From positions 1 through 24,739 of the forward strand of contig CAAGDE010000079.1 of the NCBI GenBank assembly GCA_900768535.1: 24,739 bases of DNA, written 5' to 3'. Below the pieces are notes generated by a model that made no database searches, was not told where the DNA came from, and was given only the letters and a program-made list of their open reading frames with translations. Positions within the stretch are counted from its first letter, which is position 1; each line of letters starts with the position of its first letter. Source of the stretch: Clostridia bacterium (lineage in GTDB: Bacteria > Bacillota > Clostridia > Oscillospirales > CAG-272). Below are positions 1-8,212 of the stretch, piece after piece. The translations under genes and the position numbers were made by a program.

Positions 1-114
1 AAAAAGACCATCGCGGAATTGAGAATCGCCCTGAAAAAGAGCACCGGAACCACAGGATCCTTCTTCCGCTCGCTCGGCTCCAAAATCAAACGCCTGTTCT
101 CCAAAAAGAAATAA
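1..114 (+). CDS. 3' end of an unrecognised gene, truncated by the window start
   Basis: An open frame runs from the first base to a TAA stop and gives 37 residues beginning KKTIAELRIALKK and ending in a lysine-rich tail (KIKRLFSKKK). No start is visible because the window begins inside the gene. Nothing in this fragment is diagnostic of a family. The basic, slightly amphipathic tail would suit a cytoplasmic or membrane-peripheral protein. It lies upstream of the polysaccharide operon in the same direction but is separated from it by about 490 bases and a strong promoter, so it is probably not part of the same transcript. It could also be a chance open frame, although the clean stop followed by a hairpin argues mildly for a real gene end. 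Confidence 0.45.
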   Translation, partial: KKTIAELRIALKKSTGTTGSFFRSLGSKIKRLFSKKK

Positions 115-580
115 AACAAGCAGATTTTCATAGCAAATGACAATCTGCACCCCCCAAAGGCGGGCCGTCTCAACAAACCCAGAGCCAGCCCGCCCCGCAT
201 TCCCCCCCCAGCCTTTTGCCGAGCAACAGCTTTTGATGTGCCCCGCGCCGGCGCATAAGCTCTCCGTTAAGCATTCCAAGGCAGCAAAGGATTGACACTT
301 TTGCAAGTCTGACCGAAGCCCGCACAGTTTAGCCGAACAAAAATGATAAATAAACGCGAAGAAAGTATGGAATAAAACCGCGAAAACTGATAAATCCTTG
401 CGGATTCAGTCTGAAAAAGGCTGCCGCTCCATGAAAACGGTAGTTCCATGCGCGTTCAAATGATCCTTCCGTTAGTGTAAAAAATGCATGATTCTTCTAA
501 ATGTCCAGCCGATGCGAGCTTTTTGCTTTAACATACAGAAAACAATCTATATAACAATGGTGAGATATACGCGATGCGAC
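115..580. other. Gene-free spacer between the partial gene and the operon promoter
   Basis: No convincing gene was found on either strand. The start holds two inverted repeats: GCAGATT/AATCTGC at 120-148, extended by TCAT/ATGA for 11 of 12 paired positions, and GGCGGGC/GCCCGCC at 159-194 with a 22-nt loop. Neither is followed by a run of T, so they are poor intrinsic terminators, although the first lies six bases after the stop codon. A 17-base sequence at 290-306 is repeated exactly at 15,158-15,174. The 60-residue minus-strand frame at 267-449 resembles nothing I know. Confidence 0.5.
120..148 (+). repeat. Inverted repeat just after the partial gene
   Basis: GCAGATT T TCAT, loop AGCAA, ATGA C AATCTGC: eleven pairs and one T/C mismatch. 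It could fold at the 3' end of the upstream transcript. No T-tract follows (a C-rich run does), so intrinsic termination is doubtful; it may act as a 3' stabilising hairpin. Confidence 0.4.
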
Positions 581-609
581 TTGATTTTTTAGGACGTTTG
601 TGCTATAAT
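581..609 (+). promoter_or_regulatory. Sigma-A promoter of the polysaccharide operon
   Basis: A -35 of TTGATT (581-586) and a -10 of TATAAT (604-609) are separated by exactly 17 bases, and TG at 601-602 makes an extended -10 (TGCTATAAT). Transcription would start near 616. The first well-supported gene begins at 1,075, so the transcript would carry a leader of about 460 nt. No equally good promoter was seen between here and 13.5 kb, which fits one long operon. Confidence 0.8.
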
Positions 610-615
610 TGATAT

Positions 616-1074
616 ATATTTTGTACACCTATTGTGCTGAAAACGAATGAGAAAATCCGGAACCAAAAGAGACGTCTGCTATACGGTAATTTCGTTGCTT
701 GGACATCGTGAAACGGCGTATCATATCGACCCCTTTTCAGGATGAAAAGAATGAGCAAAGCGGCGGTCGATCCTCGAATCGGAACAAGAAAACGCAATCG
801 GTATGTGTTAGGAAAGCGCAAAGAATGTCGCGCGGGAAAAGTATTATGTCACGGCGATTTAATACTTTCCGCAAACGATGAAGCAAACGGCGTTTGGCTC
901 GTGCGATGGTTTGGGGAGCGGAGAGCAAGACTGAACAGGAAAGCTGTCTGCAAAAGCAGCAAAAAAACACCGACAGAAGAGTAGACAAATAAATTGCGGT
1001 TGATAGGCGTCAAGAGTAATAAAATATTGGCTCAAGGATTATCAGCGGCAGGAAAATAGCAAGGAGAAGACACG
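616..1074 (+). promoter_or_regulatory. Long 5' leader of the polysaccharide operon with a bulged hairpin
   Basis: About 460 nt lie between the inferred transcription start and the first supported start codon. The clearest structure is at 832-872: AAAGTATTA (838-846) pairs with TAATACTTT (860-868), extended outward by GG/CC and CG/GC across single-base bulges, with a 13-nt loop. No T-run follows, so it is not an intrinsic terminator. Long leaders before Firmicutes polysaccharide operons are known sites for processive antitermination (for example LoaP acting on a small RNA hairpin), but I did not recognise a JUMPstart/ops motif or any named leader RNA here. A basic 80-codon frame at 742-984 overlaps the hairpin and is not convincing as a gene. 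Confidence 0.45.
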
Positions 1075-1665
1075 GTGCAAAAAAGCAAAAATTTGTTGAT
1101 TTTGGGTGCTGGACAATACGGGCAGATTGCAAAAGAAATTGCCGAGTCTATGGGATGCTTTGAAAAAATATCGTTTCTCGATGACTGCTACGGTGAAGAA
1201 AACAAAAAAAACGGTTTGATTGTAGGGAAGCTCAGCGATTATGGAAAGCTCGTTGCGGAATACCCGTATGTGGTCGTGGCGATCGGTTGTTCCGACTTGC
1301 GGCTTGATTATATTCGGAAACTGCAGGGCGAATGTTTTCATGTGGTAACGCTTATTAGTCCGAAAGCGTATGTTTCTCCGTCAGCACAGATTATGTGCGG
1401 CAGCATCGTAGAACCGTTGGCTGTTATAAACGCAAGCGCGAGAGTAGCGATGGGTGTATATGTGTGTGCAGGCGCAATCGTTAATCATAATTCCTTTGTC
1501 GGTGATGGCTGTACCTTGCAATGCGGAAGCATTGTTCCTGCAAACGCATTAGTGTTGGCAAAAACAACGCTCGGGTATAACGAGGTTTATACTGAACAGT
1601 TTGAAGCGCCAATCGAAAAGCAGATGCCCGTTGGAAATTATAATAAATTTGAGGATGGAATGTAA
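1075..1665 (+). CDS. PglD/NeuD-family sugar O- or N-acetyltransferase
   Basis: This 196-residue protein has the two-part layout of the PglD/NeuD family. The N-terminal nucleotide-sugar-binding Rossmann-like domain carries LLILGAGQYGQ (residues 7-17); a left-handed beta-helix of hexapeptide repeats follows from about residue 98. The family's catalytic histidine is likely H138 in AGAIVNHNSFVGD, the same context as in PglD. Family members transfer acetyl from acetyl-CoA to the 4-amino group of a UDP-amino sugar (PglD) or O-acetylate sialic acid (NeuD). The immediate neighbour is a PglC-like transferase, so N-acetylation of a UDP-4-amino sugar is the better inference. The start is a GTG eight bases after AGGAGA; the stop overlaps the next ATG by one base. 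No matching dehydratase (PglF) or aminotransferase (PglE) is in the window. Confidence 0.85.
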   Translation: MQKSKNLLILGAGQYGQIAKEIAESMGCFEKISFLDDCYGEENKKNGLIVGKLSDYGKLVAEYPYVVVAIGCSDLRLDYIRKLQGECFHVVTLISPKAYVSPSAQIMCGSIVEPLAVINASARVAMGVYVCAGAIVNHNSFVGDGCTLQCGSIVPANALVLAKTTLGYNEVYTEQFEAPIEKQMPVGNYNKFEDGM

Positions 1666-2297
1666 TGTATAAATTTTTTTTAAAACGGCTGATTGATTTA
1701 TTGCTTTCATTTTTGGCGATAGTCCTGTTGCTCCCGCTGTGGATCGCTTTATCGATTGCGATTTTCGTAACCGATCCGGGTCCTGTTTTCTTTACGCAAA
1801 AAAGAGTAGGCAAGAACAAGAAGACATTTAAAATTTTGAAATTCAGGACGATGAAGACCTCAACCCCGCATGATATGCCGACACATATGCTCGAAAATCC
1901 GGAACAGTACATAACAAAGATCGGTAAATTTTTAAGAAAAACAAGTCTTGACGAGTTGCCGCAAGTCTTTAATATCTTTGTGTCGCAAATGAGCATTATT
2001 GGTCCGCGCCCTGCGCTTTGGAATCAGGATGATTTGGTTGCCGAACGCGATAAATACGGTGCAAACGATATCAAACCAGGACTGACCGGTTGGGCGCAGA
2101 TTAACGGGAGGGACGAACTTGAGATCGCAGACAAGGCGAAACTCGATGGTGAATATGTCGAAAAAATGTCTTTTTTATTCGACTGTGAATGCTTTTTTGG
2201 CACGATAAAGTCGGTGCTGAAGCACGAAGGCGTTGTGGAAGGCGGGACCGGAAAGTTGAAGCAGGAAGAACAGGAGAGGGAAGAGATCAGGAAATGA
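1665..2297 (+). CDS. Initiating phosphoglycosyl transferase (PglC-like bacterial sugar transferase)
   Basis: The 210-residue protein matches the short monotopic phosphoglycosyl transferases. It has one N-terminal hydrophobic segment (about residues 8-35) ending at a proline-containing break (DPGP, 37-40), the FKILKFRTM motif (55-63), the catalytic Asp-Glu pair in SLDELPQ (D96, E97), then SIIGPRP and KPGLTGWAQINGRDEL. Such enzymes move a sugar phosphate from a UDP-sugar to undecaprenyl phosphate at the inner membrane face, the first committed step of the repeat unit. The length is close to PglC (about 200) and far below two-domain WbaP/WcaJ enzymes, so no extra membrane domain is present. It is translationally coupled on both sides: a one-base overlap upstream and an ATGA overlap downstream. 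Confidence 0.92.
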   Translation: MYKFFLKRLIDLLLSFLAIVLLLPLWIALSIAIFVTDPGPVFFTQKRVGKNKKTFKILKFRTMKTSTPHDMPTHMLENPEQYITKIGKFLRKTSLDELPQVFNIFVSQMSIIGPRPALWNQDDLVAERDKYGANDIKPGLTGWAQINGRDELEIADKAKLDGEYVEKMSFLFDCECFFGTIKSVLKHEGVVEGGTGKLKQEEQEREEIRK

Positions 2298-3382
2298 AAA
2301 AAATATTGATTCTGGCAAATCATTTTGTTACTCTATACTCCTTTCGCAAGGAACTGATAAAAAAGCTGGTCGATGATGGGAACCGTGTATTTCTTTCCTT
2401 ACCGGAATCCGCAGACAACCAATACTTTATGGACCTGGGATGTAAGATTATTCCGACACTAATTGATCGCCGGGGTGTGAACCCTTTTAAAGACATAAAA
2501 CTGATTCGGTTCTATAAAAAGATGATTCCGAAAATCGACCCTGATATTATTTTGTCTTTTACAATTAAGCCGAACATATATGGAACATTGGCAAGTAACG
2601 GTAAATATAAGCAGATTTGCAATATTACCGGAACCGGGGGGACCTTTATAAAGAAAGACTTGGTTTCGCTGATATGCAAATTTCTTTATCGGATCTCGGT
2701 GAAAAAAAGCTATAAGGTCTTTTTTCAGAACAGCGGAGATCGGGACTTTTTTTATCGTAATCATATGATTAAAAACAATTATGAGCTGATTCCGGGGTCA
2801 GGATGTAATTTGACAGAACATCCTTATTGCGAGATGCCGGGCGGAGAAGGCTTGAAATTTATTTTTATCGGCAGAGTCATGCAATTAAAGGGTATTGACG
2901 AATATCTTATCAGTGCCGAGCAAATAAAAAAAGAGTTTTCGCAAGTAACTTTTTATGTAGCAGGCTGGAATGAAGAAGAAAAATATAAAACGATTCTTGC
3001 GGATTACAGAAAACGTGGCATCGTTGAATATCTTGGATTCCGCAAGGACATAGCCGAATGGATAAAAAAATGCCATTGCACGGTTCTTCCTTCTCATGGA
3101 GGCGAAGGCGTGCCAAATGTTCTTCTTGAAGCTGCGGCTACGGGAAGAATTTGCATTGCATCAGATATAAACGGTTCTCGTGATGTAATAGAGAATGGCA
3201 AAACCGGCTTTCTATTCAAAGCAGGAGATGCGGATGATCTGACATCTTGTATGCGCAAAGTTATTTTTTTGTCTGATGAGGAACGGACATCTATGGGAAG
3301 GGCGGGGCGTGAAAAGGTGGAAAAGGAGTTTGACCGACAGATTGTTATTGAAAAGTATTGCAATGAGGTGGAACGGGCGTGA
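2294..3382 (+). CDS. GT4 glycosyltransferase, PglA-like
   Basis: This 362-residue GT-B fold protein starts at the ATG that overlaps the previous stop (ATGA); an upstream in-frame ATG at 2,189 lies inside the previous gene and is rejected. Features are an N-terminal acceptor half (MKKILILANHF...), FIGRVMQLKGI (about 190-201) opening the donor domain, and the GT4 EX7E motif in EGVPNVLLE (E271, E279). The N-terminal pattern (short hydrophobic strand, Phe-Arg at 17-18, 'NPF' at 63-65, 'IKPNIYGTLA') recalls PglA, which adds a HexNAc to undecaprenyl-diphospho-bacillosamine. Its place directly after PglD- and PglC-like genes supports it being the second transferase in the assembly. The exact sugar and linkage cannot be read from sequence. 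Confidence 0.88.
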   Translation: MKKILILANHFVTLYSFRKELIKKLVDDGNRVFLSLPESADNQYFMDLGCKIIPTLIDRRGVNPFKDIKLIRFYKKMIPKIDPDIILSFTIKPNIYGTLASNGKYKQICNITGTGGTFIKKDLVSLICKFLYRISVKKSYKVFFQNSGDRDFFYRNHMIKNNYELIPGSGCNLTEHPYCEMPGGEGLKFIFIGRVMQLKGIDEYLISAEQIKKEFSQVTFYVAGWNEEEKYKTILADYRKRGIVEYLGFRKDIAEWIKKCHCTVLPSHGGEGVPNVLLEAAATGRICIASDINGSRDVIENGKTGFLFKAGDADDLTSCMRKVIFLSDEERTSMGRAGREKVEKEFDRQIVIEKYCNEVERA

Positions 3383-3936
3383 ACAGATATCTGAGAGCTT
3401 TGGTCGTTATTCCGTGTGGCATGGTAAAAATGGGGTGGACAAAGTTGTTTCACCCGAAATATTTTCACGGGACACCAATCTGTATGATTTCCCCCTTGGC
3501 TGAAATCAGCATGAATTATGGAGGGCAACTGTCTGTCGGTCGCGGATTTAAAATGCGGGACGGGGCAAAATTAAGAGTGCGAAAAGGTGCCAAATGTTTC
3601 ATATCAAAAAGGGTAACGATCGGAAGCAATTGCATCATTACTTGCCATAAAGAAATTACCATCGGTGATCATACGCAGTTATCTCCGAATGTGCAAATAT
3701 ATGATCATGACCACGATTTTCGAACTTCTGGAGGGATTGCCTCTATGCAATATAAAACGGGTTCGGTTGAAATCGGAAACAATGTGTGGATCGGTGCCAA
3801 CACGGTTATCCTGCGTGAAACAAAAATAGGTGACAATTGTGTTGTCGGCGCTGGGTGTGTTCTGAAAGGTGACTATCCGGCAGGGACGGTTATCGTTCAA
3901 AAAAGAGAAACAACAGTGACGAAGTATAACGAATAA
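3379..3936 (+). CDS. Hexapeptide-repeat acyltransferase (WbbJ/LbH family)
   Basis: The 185-residue protein begins at a GTG overlapping the previous TGA (GTGA). Its short N-terminus (IPCGMVKMGWTKLFHP) precedes left-handed beta-helix repeats such as VTIGSN, ITIGDH and VEIGNNVWIGAN. A His-containing loop, QIYDHDHDF (H110, H112), occupies the position of the catalytic histidine in maltose/galactoside-type O-acetyltransferases. The typical role is acetyl transfer from acetyl-CoA to a sugar hydroxyl in the cytoplasm, acting on the lipid-linked unit or its precursor. The acceptor is unknown. It is one of three beta-helix transferases in this operon. Confidence 0.85.
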   Translation: MNRYLRALVVIPCGMVKMGWTKLFHPKYFHGTPICMISPLAEISMNYGGQLSVGRGFKMRDGAKLRVRKGAKCFISKRVTIGSNCIITCHKEITIGDHTQLSPNVQIYDHDHDFRTSGGIASMQYKTGSVEIGNNVWIGANTVILRETKIGDNCVVGAGCVLKGDYPAGTVIVQKRETTVTKYNE

Positions 3937-3956
3937 CGCCGAGGGAAATCAAAAAA

Positions 3957-5078
3957 ATGATTCGGGTTTTACAGGTAATTGGAAGCCTAAATGTTGGTGG
4001 CTCCCAGGCTATGGTTATGAATTTGTTCAGGAACATAGACAGAAGCAAAATCATGTTTGATTTTATTGTAGATCATCCGGAGAAGATGTATTATGAAAAA
4101 GAAGCTTGCTCAATGGGAGCAAAAATCTACACCATGCCGTCTTTTCACGGAACAAACATTCTGCGAGTAAAAGAAGAATGGGCACGTTTTTTTACCGAAC
4201 ACCCTGAATATCAAATTCTCCACTCCCATGTGCGCAGTTATGCATCGATTTATTTGCCGATTGCAAAAAAACATGGAGTGAAAACGATCATTCACAGCCA
4301 CAGTACGTCAAATGGCAACGGAATTTCCGCAATTGCAAAGCACATCCTGCAGCTTCCCTTGCGCAAGCAGGCAGATTACCTGATGGCTTGCTCCAATGAG
4401 GCGGGACGTTGGCTCTACGGGGAAAAAGCCTGCAAGAGGGACAACTATATCTTTTTGCCGAATGCCATTGACACGGAAAAATATCGATTTTCAGTAGCAA
4501 CATCTGACAGGTATCGCAGGCAACTGGGGCTGGACGGCAAATTTGTTTTGGGGCATGTGGGGCGGTTTCATGAAGCAAAAAACCACGAGTTCCTTTTGAA
4601 TGTGTTTGCCAGGATTGCAAACAGGCGCTCGGATGCCATGCTGCTGGTGGTTGGAGACGGTGAGTTACGCGGAACGATTGAACAGCGGATCAAAGAATTG
4701 GAAATTGAAAACCGAGTTGTACTGACCGGCAATCGAAACGATGTGCCGCAACTTTTACAGGCAATGGATCTGTTTCTGTTTCCTTCGATCTGGGAGGGAT
4801 TGCCGGTTACGGTTGTTGAAGCACAAGCGGCAGGGCTTCCGTGCCTGATATCGGATAGAATCACGACCGATGTGGATCTGTCCGCTCTTGTGCGGCGCCT
4901 GCCGATCGACAGCCCGTCGCTGTGGGCTGACACTGTTTTGAATTCAGATTGTAAACGGTTGGATGTTGTTTCTGAAATCAGGCAAGCCGGATTTGATGTG
5001 AAAGATACGGCGAAACAATTAACGGATTTGTATATGTCGCTTGGGGAAAATAATGTCAAAATACATAATGAGGCTTGA
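3957..5078 (+). CDS. GT4 glycosyltransferase (EpsF-like)
   Basis: This 373-residue GT-B protein has the family's N-terminal signature VIGSLNVGGSQAMVMNL (7-23), a HSHSTS segment (113-118), donor-domain opening GHVGRFHEAKNHEFLL (199-214), VVGDGELRG and the EX7E motif EGLPVTVVE (E280, E288). It is close in style to EpsF/CapM-type glycosyltransferases of Firmicutes exopolysaccharide clusters. It probably adds one sugar of the repeat unit from a nucleotide donor on the cytoplasmic face. The start ATG has a modest GAGGGA ten bases upstream and a 20-base gap from the previous gene. The 3' end overlaps the next gene by 26 bases. Confidence 0.9.
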   Translation: MIRVLQVIGSLNVGGSQAMVMNLFRNIDRSKIMFDFIVDHPEKMYYEKEACSMGAKIYTMPSFHGTNILRVKEEWARFFTEHPEYQILHSHVRSYASIYLPIAKKHGVKTIIHSHSTSNGNGISAIAKHILQLPLRKQADYLMACSNEAGRWLYGEKACKRDNYIFLPNAIDTEKYRFSVATSDRYRRQLGLDGKFVLGHVGRFHEAKNHEFLLNVFARIANRRSDAMLLVVGDGELRGTIEQRIKELEIENRVVLTGNRNDVPQLLQAMDLFLFPSIWEGLPVTVVEAQAAGLPCLISDRITTDVDLSALVRRLPIDSPSLWADTVLNSDCKRLDVVSEIRQAGFDVKDTAKQLTDLYMSLGENNVKIHNEA

Positions 5079-5766
5079 TGACGCTTGTGAAAAGCGAGAT
5101 GTTGAAAAATGGGATCGTATGGAAGAATTGCTCGATTGCTATGGCGTAAAACCGCTTGTAGGCGTTATTCCGCGCTGTGAAGATCCGATGATGGATGACT
5201 ACCCTGTGGATGCGGATTTTTGGGAACGCGTCGGGCAATGGAAGGAGAAGGGGTGGACAATTGCTCTGCACGGATACAATCATGTATACGGCACAAGCTG
5301 CGGCGGTATAAATCCGGTGAATTTAAGAAGTGAGTTTGCTGGGGAACAACCAGAGGTTCAAAAAGAAAAGATTACAAAGGGTGTTGCGCTTTTTCGCCGG
5401 CACGGACTGGATCCGCAAGTGTTTTTTGCACCATCGCATACCTTTGACAAAAACACCCTGAATGCATTGAAGGAATGCAGCAATATTCGTATTCTTTCGG
5501 ATACAATAGCACTGGCACCGTATCGTGAGTACGGTTTTACCTTCGTTCCGCAGCAAACAGGACAGGTGCGCCGGTTACCTTTTCATACGGTTACCTTCTG
5601 TTATCACCCCAATATGATGCAGGAGAATGACTTTGCGCATTTGGAAACCTTCCTCAGAAAACACGGGAATCGGTTTATCCCTTTTCCGGTGAAAGAAGCG
5701 AAACGCGGATACCATCTGATGGACAGGCTGCTCCGATATTTGTATATGAGAAAACACAGAAGATGA
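5053..5766 (+). CDS. DUF2334-type polysaccharide deacetylase-like protein
   Basis: I chose the ATG at 5,053 (237 residues) over the TTG at 5,041 because a GGGGA lies six to ten bases upstream. The N-terminus YIMRLDDAC (D9, D10) and the segment TIALHGYNHVYG (H73, H77) match the metal-site layout of DUF2334, a NodB-like carbohydrate esterase fold. SHTFDKNTL at about 126-134 is a further His-containing motif. There is no signal peptide, so it should act in the cytoplasm, perhaps deacetylating a nucleotide or lipid-linked amino sugar before export. It overlaps the previous gene by 26 bases and the next by four (ATGA). Whether it is an active deacetylase cannot be told from sequence alone. Confidence 0.8.
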   Translation: MSKYIMRLDDACEKRDVEKWDRMEELLDCYGVKPLVGVIPRCEDPMMDDYPVDADFWERVGQWKEKGWTIALHGYNHVYGTSCGGINPVNLRSEFAGEQPEVQKEKITKGVALFRRHGLDPQVFFAPSHTFDKNTLNALKECSNIRILSDTIALAPYREYGFTFVPQQTGQVRRLPFHTVTFCYHPNMMQENDFAHLETFLRKHGNRFIPFPVKEAKRGYHLMDRLLRYLYMRKHRR

Positions 5767-6836
5767 AGATTTTGTTTTATATCAACGCAATTCATCACGG
5801 CGGCGCCGAGCGAGTTATGTGCAATTTGGCAACACAATTTTCGGAACACGGTCACACATGTGTATTGGTCACCTCTTTTCGTGATGAATGGGAATATCCT
5901 TTCGGCGAAAAGGTGCAGCGTATAACGTTGTTTGAAACGCAAATTAAGCAGGGATTTTGGAAGCGGAACCTCTCTTTGGTCAAGGCGCTCAGAAAGGTGC
6001 TGAGGGAGGAGAAACCGGACATTCTGGTGTCATTTATGGCTGAACCGAATTTCCGTGCAATTGTTGCAAGCCTTGGATTGAAGAACAAGGTGATTGTTTC
6101 GGTTCGCAACGACCCGAATCGAGAGTACCGTGGCAGATTGAATCGCTTTCTTGCCAAAACGCTGTTTCGGCTGGCGGACGGTGTCGTGTTTCAGACCGAG
6201 GAGGCGCAAAAGTGGTTTCCGAAAGCGATCCGAGAGAAATCAAGAATTATTTTTAATCAAGTGGACGAGGTGTTCTATCGCACGGTATATGACGGTGACC
6301 GACACGATATTGTAACAACCGGTCGTCTGACAGCGCAGAAAAATCACAAAATGCTTATACATGCCTTTGCTATGATCGCCGACCAAATTCCGGACAATCT
6401 GGTTATCTATGGCGAGGGAGAATTGCGCGGCGAACTGGAAGCGCTTGTTGCGGAACTGCACTTGAAAGATCGTATTTTTTTGCCGGGCAGCATAACGGAT
6501 GTTGCCAATACCATCCGGTCTGCAAAGCTTTTTGTGCTTTCGTCGGATTATGAGGGTATGCCGAATTCTCTGATGGAGGCAATGGCTTTAGGTCTTCCGT
6601 GCTTATCAACGGATTGTCCTTGTGGGGGGCCAAGAATGATATTGGAGAAAGACGCGGCTCTTTGCCTTTCTCCGGTTAACGATTGCAAGTGTTTTTCCGA
6701 TAAAATGCTTTATTTATTGCTTGATTCAACGTTGCTGGCTTCGGTCGGTTGTGGATTGAAAAGTTGTGCGTTCGAATTCAATCCACAGGAAGTATATAAA
6801 GTTTGGGCTTCATACGCGGCCTCTTGGATAAAATGA
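5763..6836 (+). CDS. GT4 glycosyltransferase (PglH/PglJ-like)
   Basis: The 357-residue GT-B protein has HHGGAERVMCNLA (11-23), VSFMAEPNF (89-97), TTGRLTAQKNHKMLI (185-199), VIYGEGELRG, and the EX7E motif EGMPNSLME (E264, E272) followed by AMALGLPCLSTDCPCGGP. This set is typical of the PglH/PglJ/WbpJ-like GT4 group, which adds HexNAc to lipid-linked oligosaccharides. The start ATG overlaps the preceding stop (ATGA). With the two other GT4 enzymes and the initiating transferase, a repeat unit of about four backbone sugars is the minimum expected if each enzyme acts once. Confidence 0.9.
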   Translation: MKILFYINAIHHGGAERVMCNLATQFSEHGHTCVLVTSFRDEWEYPFGEKVQRITLFETQIKQGFWKRNLSLVKALRKVLREEKPDILVSFMAEPNFRAIVASLGLKNKVIVSVRNDPNREYRGRLNRFLAKTLFRLADGVVFQTEEAQKWFPKAIREKSRIIFNQVDEVFYRTVYDGDRHDIVTTGRLTAQKNHKMLIHAFAMIADQIPDNLVIYGEGELRGELEALVAELHLKDRIFLPGSITDVANTIRSAKLFVLSSDYEGMPNSLMEAMALGLPCLSTDCPCGGPRMILEKDAALCLSPVNDCKCFSDKMLYLLLDSTLLASVGCGLKSCAFEFNPQEVYKVWASYAASWIK

Positions 6837-6874
6837 AAGGCGAGTATAAACCATACCTATTTGTGAGGTGAGTC

Positions 6875-8188
6875 ATGGAAATATTTATAACGGTATTCTC
6901 CTTTACCTTTTCTCTACTTGGTTTATGGTGGGAAATACGAAATATACTAAAAAACAAAAGTCTGACCATTTCGTCTCTGGTTGGAATTATGTTTGTTTTT
7001 ACTTATGGAATTCTCCCACTTGCAGTAATGCTGATGCATATTTCTTCTGGGTTTTCTATTTCTACCATTTATTACCTATATGACTACTCAGACGACGGGT
7101 TATCTCAAACGTTTGTTTGGCAGACTTTAGGAATCCTGGCGTACATAATAATACGATACTCAACAAGAAAGGTCAATCGTGTCACTTCCCAAAATGTAGC
7201 CAGATATGATTGTTCAATATTACAGATTGCGACTTGCTTCTCTTTAGTAATAGGCGTAATCTCTATATATTTATGGAGCAAAGCGTTTGGTGGGATAATA
7301 GATCTAATTAAAGTTGCGTCGGTTGTTCGAAGCGGTTTGAGTCATGTTGACAATCGTCTTGCTTTTTTTAAGCATTCTGCGAGATTGGTAATTATTACAA
7401 GCTTTTCGAGTTTATTGCTTGTCAAGAAGCGCCATAAAACGGTTTTTAACATGATAATGTTTCTTATATCGTTTGTTTTTTCAATCCTGTTTCTCCTTGC
7501 AAATGATGGAAGAATGAGCTTTGCAATGTTCTTTATTATTGTCATTTTTATTTCACTTGATATTTTTTCTGAGAAGGAATTTACAAGAAAAAAGTTGGTT
7601 TTATTATGCGTTATGGCTTGCATGGCAATGATTTTTATGCTGAAGCTTGATTCGCTTACTTACTATATAAAACACGGAACTTTTGAGCCCTCTTCAAAAA
7701 ATTCTTTTTTAGAGTCTACCGTTAACGAATTTGCTTATATTATGATATCTGGCCAAAAAGCCGTAAATCATGCATCAACCTTACAACTTCTTATTATGGA
7801 TGACATACTGAATGGCATACAGGCATGGCTTCCTACTTCCCTTAAGATTTTTGACGTGCGCAATGTCTGGGATTATAATACCGAGTTGACAACAAAAAAT
7901 TTTTTTGGTCAATTCCCGTGTGATTTTATCTCAACATCATTATATGATCTTTCGTATGCGGGTCCGGTTGCTTTTGGCTTTGCTTGGGGATTCATAATAA
8001 AAAAAATAGAGAAATTAAAAACGAAAAGTACAATGTGTTCCGTTGTGAGCTATTATGCACTTAGCACCTCGTTGTTTCGACTTGTTGATTACTGTTTACT
8101 ATATGATTTTGTTTTGGGAATCTTTTCTATAGCAGTGTTTGCGTTTATTTATTTGATAACAAAGAGCATTTTTTCGAGAAGCAATTAA
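6875..8188 (+). CDS. wzy: O-antigen/oligosaccharide repeat-unit polymerase, Wzy-like
   Basis: The 437-residue protein is almost all hydrophobic segments separated by short polar loops; I count about ten to twelve potential membrane helices, from FITVFSFTFSLLGLWW at the N-terminus to VLGIFSIAVFAFIYLITK at the end. A larger polar loop lies in the last third (about residues 255-330), as usual for Wzy proteins. Wzy proteins share little sequence, so the call rests on topology, length and position between glycosyltransferases and the flippase. The start has GAGGTGA five bases upstream. This is the most AT-rich gene in the window, a common trait of wzy. It would polymerise flipped repeat units on the outer face of the membrane. 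Confidence 0.82.
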   Translation: MEIFITVFSFTFSLLGLWWEIRNILKNKSLTISSLVGIMFVFTYGILPLAVMLMHISSGFSISTIYYLYDYSDDGLSQTFVWQTLGILAYIIIRYSTRKVNRVTSQNVARYDCSILQIATCFSLVIGVISIYLWSKAFGGIIDLIKVASVVRSGLSHVDNRLAFFKHSARLVIITSFSSLLLVKKRHKTVFNMIMFLISFVFSILFLLANDGRMSFAMFFIIVIFISLDIFSEKEFTRKKLVLLCVMACMAMIFMLKLDSLTYYIKHGTFEPSSKNSFLESTVNEFAYIMISGQKAVNHASTLQLLIMDDILNGIQAWLPTSLKIFDVRNVWDYNTELTTKNFFGQFPCDFISTSLYDLSYAGPVAFGFAWGFIIKKIEKLKTKSTMCSVVSYYALSTSLFRLVDYCLLYDFVLGIFSIAVFAFIYLITKSIFSRSN

Positions 8189-8212
8189 AAACGGTTTTTA
8201 TGGAGAGTTTTT

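Noticed and set aside
267..449. A 60-residue minus-strand frame in the upstream spacer
   Set aside because: No ribosome-binding site, no recognisable motif, and an end inside a copied 17-base sequence; likely chance.
742..984. A basic 80-residue frame in the operon leader
   Set aside because: It overlaps the leader hairpin, has poor start signals and unusual Arg/Lys content, and resembles no family; possible, but not supported.
616..1074. JUMPstart/ops element or a known EPS leader RNA
   Set aside because: I looked for the ops core GGCGGTAGCGT and related blocks and did not find them; the leader remains unassigned.
5041..5052. A TTG start for the DUF2334 gene
   Set aside because: The ATG at 5,053 has the better-placed GGGGA and matches the usual family N-terminus.
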